DNA from: Pelagerythrobacter sp041912895
GTDB lineage: Bacteria > Pseudomonadota > Alphaproteobacteria > Sphingomonadales > Sphingomonadaceae
Reading direction: 5' to 3'
Length of the DNA: 64,000 bases
Assembly: GCF_041912895.1 (NCBI RefSeq)
Contig: NZ_JAYSGI010000001.1
Coordinates: forward strand, 62,001 to 126,000
A program made the translations under genes and the position numbers. Under the pieces are notes generated by a model that worked only from the letters and a program-made list of their open reading frames with translations, had not been told where the DNA came from and ran no database searches. Shown piece by piece: positions 54,346 through 63,517 of this stretch. Positions within the stretch are counted from its first letter, which is position 1, and every line of letters begins with the position of its first letter.

Positions 54346-56307
54346 TCAGAGCGCGATCCGGCGGCCCGAACCCTCGTCGCGTTCCTGTGCCAGCAGCATC
54401 GCCGCGAGATAATCGGGCACCGCGCGGCTGAAGTAGTAGCCCTGGCCGAGCGTACACCCGGCATCGCGCACCGCGGTCACCTGCTCGACGGTTTCGAGTC
54501 CCTCGGCGACGATCTCCATCCCGAGCTGGGCGCCCATCTCGGCGACCGCGCGGATGATCGCCTCGGTGCGCTTGGAGACTTCCGGGCCGGAGACGAAGCT
54601 GCGGTCGACCTTGATCTTCCGGAACGGATACTTGTTGACGTACGACAGCGAGGAATAGCCCGTCCCGAAATCGTCGAGCGCGAAGCGCACGCCGCGGCTC
54701 GACAGCTCGCGGATGAACGCCTCGGTCGCGTCGCTGTCGTCGAGCAGCAGGCTCTCGGTCACTTCCAGTTCCAGCCGCGTGGGGTCGAGGTTCGCCTCGC
54801 GCAGCGCGTTGAGGATACCCAGCGCCGCGCCCGGCGCCTTGATCTGCAGCGGCGAGAGGTTGACCGCGATCGTCACGTCGTCGGGCCACTGCGCCGCCGC
54901 CTTGGCCGCCTGGCCGGTGATCCAGTTGCCAAGCGTGACGATCACCCCGGTCTCCTCGGCCACGGGGATGAACTCGTCGGGGCGCATCTCGCCCTTTTGC
55001 GGATGGAACCAGCGCACCAGCGCCTCGAACGTGCGGATGCGGCCGGTGGAAAGGTCGACGATCGGCTGGAAGAAGATCGACAGCTCGTTCTTCTGGATCG
55101 CGCTGCGCAGCTCCGCCTCGATCTCGCGCCGGCGGGCGAGGTCGCGGCTCATCGAGCTGTCGAAGAAGCAGGTCTGGCGCCGGCCGCCCACTTTGGCGTG
55201 ATAGAGCGCCAGGTCGGCCGCCTGCATCACGCTGTCGGCGTCGGCGCCGTCGTCGGGCAGCACCGCCACGCCGAGCGACGCGCCGATTTCCAGCCGCTCG
55301 CCGTCGATCCGGACCGGGCGCATGATCTCGGCGTGGACCTCGCTCGCCAGCCGCATGCAGTCGGCGCGGTTGTCGACTTCGCAGAAGATGATGAACTCGT
55401 CGCCGCCGAAGCGCGCCACCGTGGCCCCGTCGGGCGTCACGTCCTGCAGCCGCCGCGCCACGCTCTGCAGCAGGCGGTCGCCGATCGGGTGGCCGAGCAG
55501 GTCGTTGACTTCCTTGAACCGGTCGAGGTCGATCCAGATCATGCCCATCATCTGGTCGGCGGGCACGTTCATCAGCTTCTCGACCATCTCGTGGTTGAGC
55601 CCGGCGCGGTTGGCCAGCCCGGTCACCGCGTCGGTCCGGGCGAGGTTTTGCATCTTGGCGGCCAGCCGCGCGCTGGTTTCGGCGGCGGCGATGTTGTCGC
55701 GCAGCACCTTGAACACGTTCATCGTGATCGAGGCCATCGCGGGCACCATCAGCACGATCGTCACCGCGAAGGCGTAATAGGCGAGCGAGCCGAGATAGAG
55801 GCAGGCGGCGAACATCGGCATGCAGACGAGGATCAGCTGGCCGATCGCGATCGTCGGGCGGCCTGCGTTGCGCGCGCAGATCGCCACGCCGTAGCCGATC
55901 GCATTCGCCGCCAGCAGCACCTTGCCCGCCGGCTCGACCTCGAGGATCAGCGAGGCGGCCGCCACGGTGCCCATCAGCAGGGCGTACGTGAACGCGCCGA
56001 CTTCGTAGAAGATCTCGAGCTTGCTCGTGCTCGCCTTGCTGTCGGGCGAGAGGACGACGGCCACGGCCACGCGGACGAGCGCGACGACCGTCAGCGCGAG
56101 GCTGAGCACGTAGAGCACGGTCGATCCGCTGAGCCAGGCGACCACCAGCGAAGCGGCGATCCCGCTCGCCGCGCCCGCGGCGAGGCTGCTGGGCAAAGTG
56201 TAGAGCGTGCGGACGAGCGTGCCGCGAACGCGTTCGGACAACGCGTCGCCTTTCGTGAAATAGGCCAGGGCCCAGTCTGCCTCGTCCTTCGGATCGCTGC
56301 TCGCCAT
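54346..56307 (-). CDS. membrane GGDEF-EAL protein (cyclic di-GMP turnover)
   Basis: 653 residues. The N-terminal 190 residues hold about five to six transmembrane segments. The GGDEF domain (about 225-385) has an intact FGGDEF motif, with no RxxD inhibitory site just before it. The EAL domain (about 400-645) keeps FEALVRWFHP, VNLSP, ELEVTESLL, DDFGTGYSSL and KVDRSF, so it could be active both ways. The membrane part suggests an external or membrane signal. Upstream of it (56308-56388) is a short gap. Net activity cannot be told from sequence. Confidence 0.93.
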   Translation of the reverse strand: MASSDPKDEADWALAYFTKGDALSERVRGTLVRTLYTLPSSLAAGAASGIAASLVVAWLSGSTVLYVLSLALTVVALVRVAVAVVLSPDSKASTSKLEIFYEVGAFTYALLMGTVAAASLILEVEPAGKVLLAANAIGYGVAICARNAGRPTIAIGQLILVCMPMFAACLYLGSLAYYAFAVTIVLMVPAMASITMNVFKVLRDNIAAAETSARLAAKMQNLARTDAVTGLANRAGLNHEMVEKLMNVPADQMMGMIWIDLDRFKEVNDLLGHPIGDRLLQSVARRLQDVTPDGATVARFGGDEFIIFCEVDNRADCMRLASEVHAEIMRPVRIDGERLEIGASLGVAVLPDDGADADSVMQAADLALYHAKVGGRRQTCFFDSSMSRDLARRREIEAELRSAIQKNELSIFFQPIVDLSTGRIRTFEALVRWFHPQKGEMRPDEFIPVAEETGVIVTLGNWITGQAAKAAAQWPDDVTIAVNLSPLQIKAPGAALGILNALREANLDPTRLELEVTESLLLDDSDATEAFIRELSSRGVRFALDDFGTGYSSLSYVNKYPFRKIKVDRSFVSGPEVSKRTEAIIRAVAEMGAQLGMEIVAEGLETVEQVTAVRDAGCTLGQGYYFSRAVPDYLAAMLLAQERDEGSGRRIAL

Positions 56308-56388
56308 AGGGACCGGCCTAGCGAAAAGTGGTCACCGCATAGTTAATAGGCCGCTTACAGATCGACGAAACGCGCGGGAAACCCGGCG

Positions 56389-56739
56389 TTAGGCATCCGA
56401 CGCCGGCCGCAGCGGCGCGCCGGCGCGCGGTCCGGCTCGATCGCCTTCCGCCTGTTCGATCGATCGCGCCAGCCGCGCGTCGAGCGTACGGCAGATGCCG
56501 AGCCACCAGTCGTAGCGTTCGCGGTCGCCCGCGAAGAAGGCGCGTTCGGCCTGGCCCCGTGCCTCGTGCGCGGCGCCGATCCCGTATTGCGCGAAATGCC
56601 GCAGCGCGGCGTGGAGCAGGCGGTCGTCGGCGCGCTCGTGGCAGTTGTCGTTGGCGGCGGTGGCGGGGGCGCGGCGGCGGAGGACGCGGGCGATCGGCGA
56701 GTCCGCGTTCAGACGCGAAGCGGCGAAATGGACGGTCAT
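56389..56739 (-). CDS. small protein, function unknown
   Basis: 116 residues, helix-rich. NDNCHERADDRLLHAALRHFAQYGIGAAHEARGQAERAFFAGDRERYDWWLGICRTLDARL is the likely conserved core, split by several short breaks, and the last 20 residues are disordered. The ATG at 56739 is chosen over an in-frame start at 56790 because MTVHFAASRLN resembles related sphingomonad proteins. No known domain. It lies in the same direction as the GGDEF-EAL gene, with 81 bp between. Confidence 0.65.
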   Translation of the reverse strand: MTVHFAASRLNADSPIARVLRRRAPATAANDNCHERADDRLLHAALRHFAQYGIGAAHEARGQAERAFFAGDRERYDWWLGICRTLDARLARSIEQAEGDRAGPRAGAPLRPASDA

Positions 56740-56847
56740 GCGGAGAAGGCCCTCTTGCGGGGTTGCGACTTCCGCGGGTTTAGGCGCCAACTCGTGAAGC
56801 GGGGGTTTTGCGCTAGGGTTTCCCCGTTCTTAACCCTTGTCGGCCGG

Positions 56848-57981
56848 TCAGCGCGCCTGGCCCGGCTCGGCGATCCAGCGACCGCTGTTGGCGTATTCGG
56901 CCTTTACCCCGCCGCCGCCGGGCAGGTCGCTCGCGGTGAAGGCCGCATCGCCGCCGCGCGCCTCGACCGCCGGCGCATAGTCCGGCGCGGGCACGCGGGT
57001 CGCGGCAGGCGGGGCCGCGCCGATCGCGGCGCTGCGCGCATCCTCGTAAGCGCGGGCGAGCGCCACCGGGTCGGACGCGGCGGCCGGTTCCGGCACGCTC
57101 GAGCGCGGGTGGGGCGCGGCCAGCGGCTCGCCGCCGCGATAGGCCGCGGTGAACGCGGCAGGCCGCCCCGCCGCACCGCGCCAGCGGTAGAAGCGGTGCG
57201 CGCCGATCACGCCGACCGTGTCGAGGCTCGGCGCCCAGTACGGGTTGATCCAGATCGTGTGGTAATGGGTCGCGAGGCCCACCGGCGCGTAGGTTTCGCC
57301 CGCCAGCGCGCGCCGGGCCACGCCCATCGCGCGGTCCCACGCCGCCTTCATCGGCTGGCGCGCCAGCGAGCCGTCGCAGGTGAAGGTAAACTGGCACCCG
57401 GTCGTCCGCTCAGAACCTTGATAGACCACGCCGCACACGCTGTTCGGATAGCTGGGGTGCGCGACGCGGTTCAGCACCACCTGCGCCACCGCGCGCTGGC
57501 CGCCGATCGCTTCGCTCGCCGCCTCGTAATAGACCGCGCTGGCGAGGCATTGCAGCGCGCGCGCCTTGTCGATCCCGGTGCCCGCCGAATGGAAGGCGCG
57601 CGCCGCCGGCCCCGCATTGCGCACCGCGGCGAGTTCGGCCGCCGCGCCGCCCGCACCGGTCAGGTCGAACACGCGCGCGCCGTTCTCGATCGCGGCGTAG
57701 TCGGCGCGCGGCGCGGCTTCGAGGAAATAGAACGCCGAGCCGGGAAAGCTCTGGCCCGCGCGCTCGAACGGCATCGGCTTGACGGCGGATGTGGCCGCCT
57801 CGTGCCGGGCGTCGGGGGCGAAGGCGCGCCAGTCGTCCGGCGCGGCCATCGCCGGAACCCCCACCGCGGCGATCAGCGCGAGAATCCGCCGCCCGCGATG
57901 CTTGCCCGCCAGCCGCGCCCACAGGCTCGCCTGCCGGCGGCGCGCGCGAAGCTGGAAGGCAGGGGTGCGGGCAGGGGTCAC
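56848..57981 (-). CDS. cell wall hydrolase, SleB type
   Basis: 377 residues. After a basic start and a membrane helix (RRILALIAAVGVPAMAA, about 31-47) comes a linker and the SleB/hydrolase_2 domain: LASAVYYEAASEAIGGQRAVAQVVLNRVAHPSYP, GVVYQGSERTTGCQFTFTCDGS and YAPVGLATHYHT, with the Glu of YYEA as the probable catalytic acid. The rest is Ala/Pro-rich. The start is GTG at 57981, supported by AAGGATC six bases upstream; no ATG fits the same context. It probably cleaves peptidoglycan. It diverges from the riboswitch-btuB unit. Confidence 0.85.
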   Translation of the reverse strand: MTPARTPAFQLRARRRQASLWARLAGKHRGRRILALIAAVGVPAMAAPDDWRAFAPDARHEAATSAVKPMPFERAGQSFPGSAFYFLEAAPRADYAAIENGARVFDLTGAGGAAAELAAVRNAGPAARAFHSAGTGIDKARALQCLASAVYYEAASEAIGGQRAVAQVVLNRVAHPSYPNSVCGVVYQGSERTTGCQFTFTCDGSLARQPMKAAWDRAMGVARRALAGETYAPVGLATHYHTIWINPYWAPSLDTVGVIGAHRFYRWRGAAGRPAAFTAAYRGGEPLAAPHPRSSVPEPAAASDPVALARAYEDARSAAIGAAPPAATRVPAPDYAPAVEARGGDAAFTASDLPGGGGVKAEYANSGRWIAEPGQAR

Positions 57982-58136
57982 GGCGATCCTTGTGCTTGCG
58001 GCGCTTGCAGCGCGCCCCGGCGCGTACCAGCGCGACCGGTGAATTTCGACCGCGCCGCACGGGCTGTCCCTTGGCGGAACACCTCGCAAGCGGCGGTTAA
58101 CGCGGACACTTTCCGCCCGGTTACCGCGCGGCCATC

Positions 58137-58165
58137 TTGTGCACCCGCGAAGCCGCCGCTAAGGG
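58137..58165 (+). promoter_or_regulatory. possible promoter for the cobalamin riboswitch transcript
   Basis: TTGTGC (58137-58142), a 17-nt spacer and TAAGGG (58160-58165). Match to consensus is moderate. The region between SleB (57981) and the riboswitch offers no better pair. Confidence 0.3.
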
Positions 58166-58204
58166 CGCGCGCACGTCATGGGTTGTCGGCGCGTTTCCCT
58201 CGGG

Positions 58205-58385
58205 AAGCGGGCGGACCGAAGAGGGAAGGGGGTAGGGAGGTCGTCTCCCGGGGCCTCCGCTGCCCCCGCAACTGTGACCGGGGAGCGCCCGCTCCACATG
58301 CCACTGGCCGATCCTTCGGGGGGCCGGGAAGGCGGTGCGAGGCGTGACGATCCGGGAGCCAGGAGACCTGCCCGTCGACGGTCGT
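58205..58385 (+). ncRNA. cobalamin (B12) riboswitch
   Basis: The class I cobalamin aptamer core is visible: GCCCCCGCAACTGTGA (58262-58277), GCCACTGG (58300-58307), GGGAAGG (58326-58332) and the B12 box AGCCAGGAGACCTGCC (58357-58372), in the right order and spacing. It lies about 95 bp before the BtuB-like gene, so B12 would lower receptor expression, in line with other known cases. Both edges are approximate. Confidence 0.93.
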
Positions 58386-58478
58386 TCGTGCTGCCGGGCG
58401 GGGTGAACCGGAAGCAGGCGGAAGGGGCATGTGCCCCTGCTCCGTCATGGGCGACGTTCGCACATGACAGGAGGTATA

Positions 58479-60371
58479 ATGCGTAACCATCTGATTATCG
58501 GCACGGCGCTCACCGCGCTCGCCGCTCCGCTCGCGGCGCAGGACAGCGCCGGGACGTTCTCGGAATTCCGGCCCGAGGAAACCCAGATCACCGTCACCGC
58601 CACCGGCACGCGGATCGAGCTGGAGGATACCGGTCAGCCGATCACCGTGATCGGCGAGGACGAGATCGAGAGCGTGCAGGGCGCCGACCTGACCCGCGTG
58701 CTCGAGCGCGTGCCGGGCCTCACCTTCAGCCGCAACGGCGGGCCGGGCGCGGTGACCCAGGTCCGCGTGCGCGGTGCGGAGGGCGAGCAGCTCCTCGTCC
58801 TGCTCGACGGGGTGCGCGTGGCCGATCCGGCCGCACCCGGCGGCGGGTTCGATTTCGGCAACCTGCTGGCAGGCAACCTGTCCAAGATCGAGGTGCTGCG
58901 CAGCTCGAACTCCACGATCTGGGGCTCGGACGCGATCGGCGGCGTGCTCGTCGCCAGCACCCGCGCGGCCAGCGGGCTGGAAGCGAGCGCCGAATACGGC
59001 GCGCGCGATACCGCCACCGGCACGCTTTCCGGCGGGATCGGCGGCGACCGCGGCTTCCTCGGCGGATCGGCGAGCTACTACCGCACCGACGGGTTCTCGC
59101 AAGCCGCGAGCGGCGCCGAGGCCGACGGGTTCGAGCAGTGGGCGGTGAACGGCCAGGGCCGGCTCTACCTCTCGCCCAGCGTCGAACTGTTCGCACGCGG
59201 CCGCTATGCCGAAGGCGACGTCGACCTCGACGGCTTCCCGGCACCGAACTTCGTGCTCGCCGACACCGAGGAAACGCAGCACACCCGCCAGTATTCGGCC
59301 TCCACCGGCGCGATCTACGACACCGGGCCGCTGTTCGTCAGCGCGGCCTACTCGTTCGCCGATACCGAGCGGGTCAATGTCGATCCCGTCGCTGGCGCCG
59401 ACCCCACGTTCACCAGCGACGGCCATTCGGACCGCGTGGAACTGCGCGGCGAATGGCGTCCGATCGGCCCGCTGCTGGTGAATTTCGGCGCGGAGAACGA
59501 GTGGGCTTCCTACCGTACGTTGTTCGAGGAGGAGCAGGACACGCGCATCTTCGGCGCCTACGGTCAGCTCGGGATCGAGATGGGCGGGCTCGCCGCGCAT
59601 GCGGGGATGCGGGTCGACGATCACCAGCGCTTCGGCACCGAAACCAGCTTCGGCGGCGACCTGAGCTACGTCCTGACGGGCGAGCTGCGGCTGCGCGCCA
59701 GCGTGGGCGAGGGCTTCAAGGCGCCGACGCTCTACCAATTGTTCTCCGACTACGGGAACGAGGCGCTCCAGCCCGAACGCAGCACCAGCTACGACGTCGG
59801 CCTGGTCCACGGCGATCGCTCGCTGACGGACACGCGCTTCTACGGCTCGGCCACGCTGTTCCGCCGCGACGCGCGCGACCAGATCGAGTTCGCGAACTGC
59901 GACACCAACTGCGACACGCGGCCCTTCGGCTACTACGTGAACATCGGCCGCGTGCGCGCCGAAGGGTTCGAATTCGAACTCGGCGCGCGTCCGTCCGACC
60001 GCTGGATCACCCGCGCGGTCTACTCGTGGACCGACACCGAGAACCGCACCCTCGGCGCGGCGAACGCGGGCAACGTCCTCGCCCGCCGTCCGCGCCACGC
60101 GCTCACGCTCTCGGCCGACTGGGTCAGCCCGCTGGCCGATCTCACGCTGGGCGGCGACGTGCGCATGGTCGGCGATTCGTTCGACGACGCGGGCAACTTC
60201 ACCCGGCTCGACGGCTACACGCTGGCCGGCGTGCGCGCCGCGCTGCCGTTCGGCGAACGGTTCGAGGTATTCGGCCGGGTCGAGAACCTGTTCGACGCCG
60301 AATACCAGACCGTCGCCGGCTACGCGACGGCAGGCCGCAGCGCCTTCATCGGCGCCCGCGCGCGGTTCTGA
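58479..60371 (+). CDS. TonB-dependent receptor, BtuB-like (cobalamin uptake)
   Basis: 630 residues. A signal peptide (MRNHLIIGTALTALAAPLAA) is followed by a TonB box region (ETQITVTATGTR), a plug domain (about 45-155: GQPITVIGEDEIESVQGADL, LDGVRVADP, IEVLRSSNSTIWGSDAIGGV) and a 22-strand barrel ending in aromatic Phe (FIGARARF). AGGAGG lies 4 bp before the ATG. The upstream B12 riboswitch, more than the sequence, supports cobalamin as ligand. A Cys pair occurs in NCDTNCDT, an extracellular loop. Other cob/btu genes are not in view. Confidence 0.9.
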   Translation: MRNHLIIGTALTALAAPLAAQDSAGTFSEFRPEETQITVTATGTRIELEDTGQPITVIGEDEIESVQGADLTRVLERVPGLTFSRNGGPGAVTQVRVRGAEGEQLLVLLDGVRVADPAAPGGGFDFGNLLAGNLSKIEVLRSSNSTIWGSDAIGGVLVASTRAASGLEASAEYGARDTATGTLSGGIGGDRGFLGGSASYYRTDGFSQAASGAEADGFEQWAVNGQGRLYLSPSVELFARGRYAEGDVDLDGFPAPNFVLADTEETQHTRQYSASTGAIYDTGPLFVSAAYSFADTERVNVDPVAGADPTFTSDGHSDRVELRGEWRPIGPLLVNFGAENEWASYRTLFEEEQDTRIFGAYGQLGIEMGGLAAHAGMRVDDHQRFGTETSFGGDLSYVLTGELRLRASVGEGFKAPTLYQLFSDYGNEALQPERSTSYDVGLVHGDRSLTDTRFYGSATLFRRDARDQIEFANCDTNCDTRPFGYYVNIGRVRAEGFEFELGARPSDRWITRAVYSWTDTENRTLGAANAGNVLARRPRHALTLSADWVSPLADLTLGGDVRMVGDSFDDAGNFTRLDGYTLAGVRAALPFGERFEVFGRVENLFDAEYQTVAGYATAGRSAFIGARARF

Positions 60372-60379
60372 AGGCTTCC

Positions 60380-60409
60380 GGTGCCCGGCTTCGTTTCGAG
60401 CCGGGCACC
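60380..60409 (+). terminator. hairpin terminator after the BtuB-like gene
   Basis: A perfect 11-bp stem (60380-60390 with 60399-60409) and loop TCGTTTCG lie 8 bp after the stop, followed by GATTTGGGTCT. Confidence 0.75.
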
Positions 60410-60418
60410 GATTTGGGT

Positions 60419-60565
60419 CTCACACGAAGACACGAAGGCACGAAGAAATATCGCGACACGAAGTGTCGAAACCAATCTGCAAGCGGGTATCTTGCCGCCT
60501 GACCATCATTGGGTGCGGCTTCGCCGCCGGCACAACATCTTTGTGCCTTCGTGTCTTCGTGTGAG
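60419..60565. repeat. palindromic repeat element, copy B
   Basis: Perfect 23-bp inverted repeat (60419-60441 with 60543-60565) around about 101 bp. Arm units are ACACGAAG, ACACGAAG and GCACGAAG. The right half holds GGCTTCGCCGC (60517-60527) and then GCACAACATCTTTGTGCCTTCG, in the same order as copy A. It is wedged between the btuB terminator and the terminator of the M3 peptidase gene. Confidence 0.8.
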
Positions 60566-60607
60566 AAAAACCAGGCCCGCCCCCTCCTCGCCGTGAGGAG
60601 GGGGCGG
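60566..60607 (-). terminator. terminator after the M3 peptidase gene
   Basis: A 13-bp perfect stem CCGCCCCCTCCTC/GAGGAGGGGGCGG (60577-60589, 60595-60607), loop of 5. On the minus strand it is followed by GGCCTGGTTTTT, whose T5 is at 60570-60566, touching copy B. Confidence 0.88.
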
Positions 60608-60613
60608 CCACGA

Positions 60614-62863
60614 TCACTGCGCCCCGTCGCCCGTGGTCTGCGGCGGCAGCGCGCCGTCCGACGTCGCGCCCGCATCGCCGCCGTCGCCGGTCAGGCCGCG
60701 CGCCTCGAGCATCGGGGTCACGTCCGGCTGGCGCCCGGCGAAGTTCTCGAACATCTCGAAGTAGTCCATCGTCCCGCCCTTGCTGAGCACGGTGTCGCGG
60801 TAGTGATCGCCGTTCTCACGGGTCAGCCCGCCATTGTCGAGGAACCACTTGCGGCTGTCGCGGTCGAGCATCTCGGTCCACAGGTACGAGTAATACCCCG
60901 CGCTGTAGCCGGTCGCGCTGGAGAAGATGTGGTTGAAGTAGCTGCTGCGATAGCGCGGCGGCACCAGATCGACCTCCAGCCCCAATTCCTCCAGCGACTT
61001 GCGCTCGAAGGCGTCGACCTTTTCGGGCGTGTCGATCGCGGCCGCCTGCTGCGGGTTCAGCGCGTGCCACTTCATGTCGAGCAGCGCGGCCTCCACCGTC
61101 TCGCCGAAGTCGTAGCCCTGGTTGAACTTCGCCGCCGCCTCGATCTTCTCGATCAGTTCGGCCGGGATCGCCTCGCCCGTCTGGTAGTGCTTGGCATAGT
61201 TGCGCAGCACCTCGGGATAGGTCGCCCACAGCTCGTTCACCTGGCTCGGGTACTCGACGAAATCGCGCGCCGTCGCGGTGCCCGAGAGGCTGGCGTATTT
61301 CTGGTTGGCGAAGAAGCCGTGCAGCGCGTGGCCGAATTCGTGGAACATCGTGTTGACGTTGTCGAAGCTGACGAGCTGCGGCTCGCCCGCGTTCGCCTTG
61401 GGGATGTTGAGCACGTTGTAGATCACCGGCTTGGTGCCGTAGAGGTGGCTCTGGTCCACGAAGTTGCTCATCCACGCCCCGCCGCGCTTGCTCGGGCGCT
61501 GGTAGGGGTCGAAATAGAAGATTCCGAGCTCGCTGCCGTCCTTGTCGAACACGGTGTAAGTCGTCACGTCCGGGTGATAGACGGGCAGGTCGGTGCGCTG
61601 TTCGAAGCGCAGGCCGTAGAGCTTGTTGGCGGCATAGAACACGCCGTTTTCCAGCACGCTCTTGATCTCGAAATACGGCTTCACCGCATTCTCGTCGATG
61701 TCGTAGCGCGCCTTGCGGACCTTCTCGGCGAAGCGATACCAGTCCCACGGCTTGACCTCGAAATCGCCGCCCTCGGATGCGATCTGCTCGTTCAGCACCG
61801 CCGCCTCGCGCCGCTGCGTGGCGGCGAGGGCGGGGACCATCTGCTGCATGAAGTCGAGCGCGGTCTTCGGGTTCTGCGCCATGCGGTCGTACATCACGTA
61901 GCTCGCCCAGTCGGGCTGGCCGAACAGCGCGGCCTTCTGCGCGCGCAGTTCGGCGATATCGGCCAGCAGCGTGCGGGTATCGTTCTCGTCACCGTGGACC
62001 GAGCGGTTATAGCTGTTCATGAACAGCTGCTCGCGCGTGGCGCGGTCTTCCATTATCGGCAGCAGCGGCTGCTGCGTCGTGTTCTGCAGCGCAATCACGT
62101 ATTGCCCGTCCAGCCCCTTTTCGGTGGCGAGCTGGGCCGCCGCCTGGATGTCCGAATCCGACAGCCCGGCCAGCTTGGCCCGGTCGCTCACCACCAGCGC
62201 GCCGTCGACCGTCGCCGCGCGGACTTTCTGCGAAAACTCGGTGGTCAGTTCGGACAGGCGCGAGTTGATCGTCTTGACCTGTTCCTTCTGCGCCGGGTCG
62301 AGCATCGCACCGGCGTGGACCATCTGCTCGTAGGTTTCCTCGAGCAGCTTGGTGTCTTCCGCCGTCAGGTCCAGCGAGGCGCGGTTGTCGTAGACCGCCT
62401 TCACCCGCTCGAACAGCACCGGGTCGAGCGTGATCGCGTCCGAATGCTGCGACAGCTTGGGGCCGATGTCGGCCTGCACCGCGTCCAACGTATCGTTGGT
62501 GTTCGACCCGGTCAGCGCGAAGAATACCGTGGCCACGCGGCCCAGCATCCGGCCCGAGGTTTCGAGCGCGACGATCGTGTTCTCGAACGTCGGCGCTTCG
62601 GGGTTGGCCTTGATCGCCGCGATCTCGGCGTTGTGGATCGCCATCGCCTGCTCGAACGCAGGCTGATAGTCGCTGTCCTGGATCTTGGTGAAGTCGGGCG
62701 CGTGGAACGGCAGCGTGCTCGGCTGCGCGAAGTATCCGGTGCCTGCGGGAATATCGGCCGAGGCTACTACATCGGAAGCGGACTGCATGTTGCCCTCCTG
62801 CATGGTGGAACAACCCGCCAGCGCGACGGCAAGGGCGGTGGTGGCCAGGATATGGGCCTTCAT
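60614..62863 (-). CDS. M3 family zinc metallopeptidase, Dcp type, lipoprotein
   Basis: 749 residues. A lipobox ending in Cys18 (ALAVALAGC) makes it a lipoprotein, probably periplasm-facing. The zinc site is HEFGHALHG (near residue 505-513), with the downstream Glu in the family's usual FVEYPSQVNELW. FVDQSHLYGTKPVIYN and the C-terminal YLWTEMLDRDSRKWF are typical of peptidyl-dipeptidase Dcp. It should trim dipeptides from the C-termini of oligopeptides. The last 25 residues (GDGGDAGATSDG) are disordered. E. coli Dcp has no lipid anchor. Confidence 0.93.
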   Translation of the reverse strand: MKAHILATTALAVALAGCSTMQEGNMQSASDVVASADIPAGTGYFAQPSTLPFHAPDFTKIQDSDYQPAFEQAMAIHNAEIAAIKANPEAPTFENTIVALETSGRMLGRVATVFFALTGSNTNDTLDAVQADIGPKLSQHSDAITLDPVLFERVKAVYDNRASLDLTAEDTKLLEETYEQMVHAGAMLDPAQKEQVKTINSRLSELTTEFSQKVRAATVDGALVVSDRAKLAGLSDSDIQAAAQLATEKGLDGQYVIALQNTTQQPLLPIMEDRATREQLFMNSYNRSVHGDENDTRTLLADIAELRAQKAALFGQPDWASYVMYDRMAQNPKTALDFMQQMVPALAATQRREAAVLNEQIASEGGDFEVKPWDWYRFAEKVRKARYDIDENAVKPYFEIKSVLENGVFYAANKLYGLRFEQRTDLPVYHPDVTTYTVFDKDGSELGIFYFDPYQRPSKRGGAWMSNFVDQSHLYGTKPVIYNVLNIPKANAGEPQLVSFDNVNTMFHEFGHALHGFFANQKYASLSGTATARDFVEYPSQVNELWATYPEVLRNYAKHYQTGEAIPAELIEKIEAAAKFNQGYDFGETVEAALLDMKWHALNPQQAAAIDTPEKVDAFERKSLEELGLEVDLVPPRYRSSYFNHIFSSATGYSAGYYSYLWTEMLDRDSRKWFLDNGGLTRENGDHYRDTVLSKGGTMDYFEMFENFAGRQPDVTPMLEARGLTGDGGDAGATSDGALPPQTTGDGAQ

Positions 62864-62974
62864 GGTCTCTCCAGTTCAGGTTTGGCGCCGGCGCGTGCGA
62901 AAGGCGCGGCGAATACGGGATGAAATATCACCCGGCGCTTGAACCGGAGATTGCCCGCGATTGCAAGGGCGTGC

Positions 62975-63508
62975 TCAACCCAGCGGATAGCGCACCAGCG
63001 CATCGTATTGCGAACCCGCGGGCGTCAGCCGGCTCGAATAGAGCGCGAAGGCTTCCACCCGCCAAGGCTTGCTCGCCAGCAGCGCGTGGCGCGCCAGCCA
63101 GCCGCCGATCGGTCCGCTCGCGCGGTTGAGGCGGGCGAGGGTGATATGCGCCGCGAACTTGCGCGTCTCCGCCGCTAGCCCGGCGGCGCGGCACGCCCGC
63201 TCGACCCGGCGTTGCAGCACGGCGAGCGGCTCGCTCGCCTCGACCCCGGCCCACAAGGTATGCGCCAGTCCCTTCTTCTCGAAATATCCCACCCCGCGCA
63301 AGGCGAGGTCGAACGGCCCGCCCGCGACCCGCGCCAGCGCGTCGGCGAGGTCTTCCGCCTGCGGCCCCTCGATCTCGCCCGCGAAACGCAGCGTCAGATG
63401 CAACTGGTCGTCGTCCTGCCAGCGCGCGCCCGCGACACCGTCCATCGTGTCGATCAGCATGTCGCGCACCACGGCGGGCGGGCGGATCGCGGCGAAGAGG
63501 CGGTGCAT
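62975..63508 (-). CDS. thpR: RNA 2',3'-cyclic phosphodiesterase (2H family)
   Basis: 177 residues. ThpR/LigT opens 2',3'-cyclic phosphate ends of RNA. The two HxTx motifs are LHLTLRF (His37 region) and AHITLARL (His119 region). MHRLFAAIRPPAVVRDML and GVGYFEKKGLAHTLWAGVE are family landmarks. The ATG at 63508 lacks a clear Shine-Dalgarno and lies 9 bp after the end of a possible 43-residue ORF, so coupling is conceivable. About 110 bp separate it from the M3 peptidase gene. Confidence 0.9.
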   Translation of the reverse strand: MHRLFAAIRPPAVVRDMLIDTMDGVAGARWQDDDQLHLTLRFAGEIEGPQAEDLADALARVAGGPFDLALRGVGYFEKKGLAHTLWAGVEASEPLAVLQRRVERACRAAGLAAETRKFAAHITLARLNRASGPIGGWLARHALLASKPWRVEAFALYSSRLTPAGSQYDALVRYPLG

Positions 63509-63517
63509 GGGGGCACG

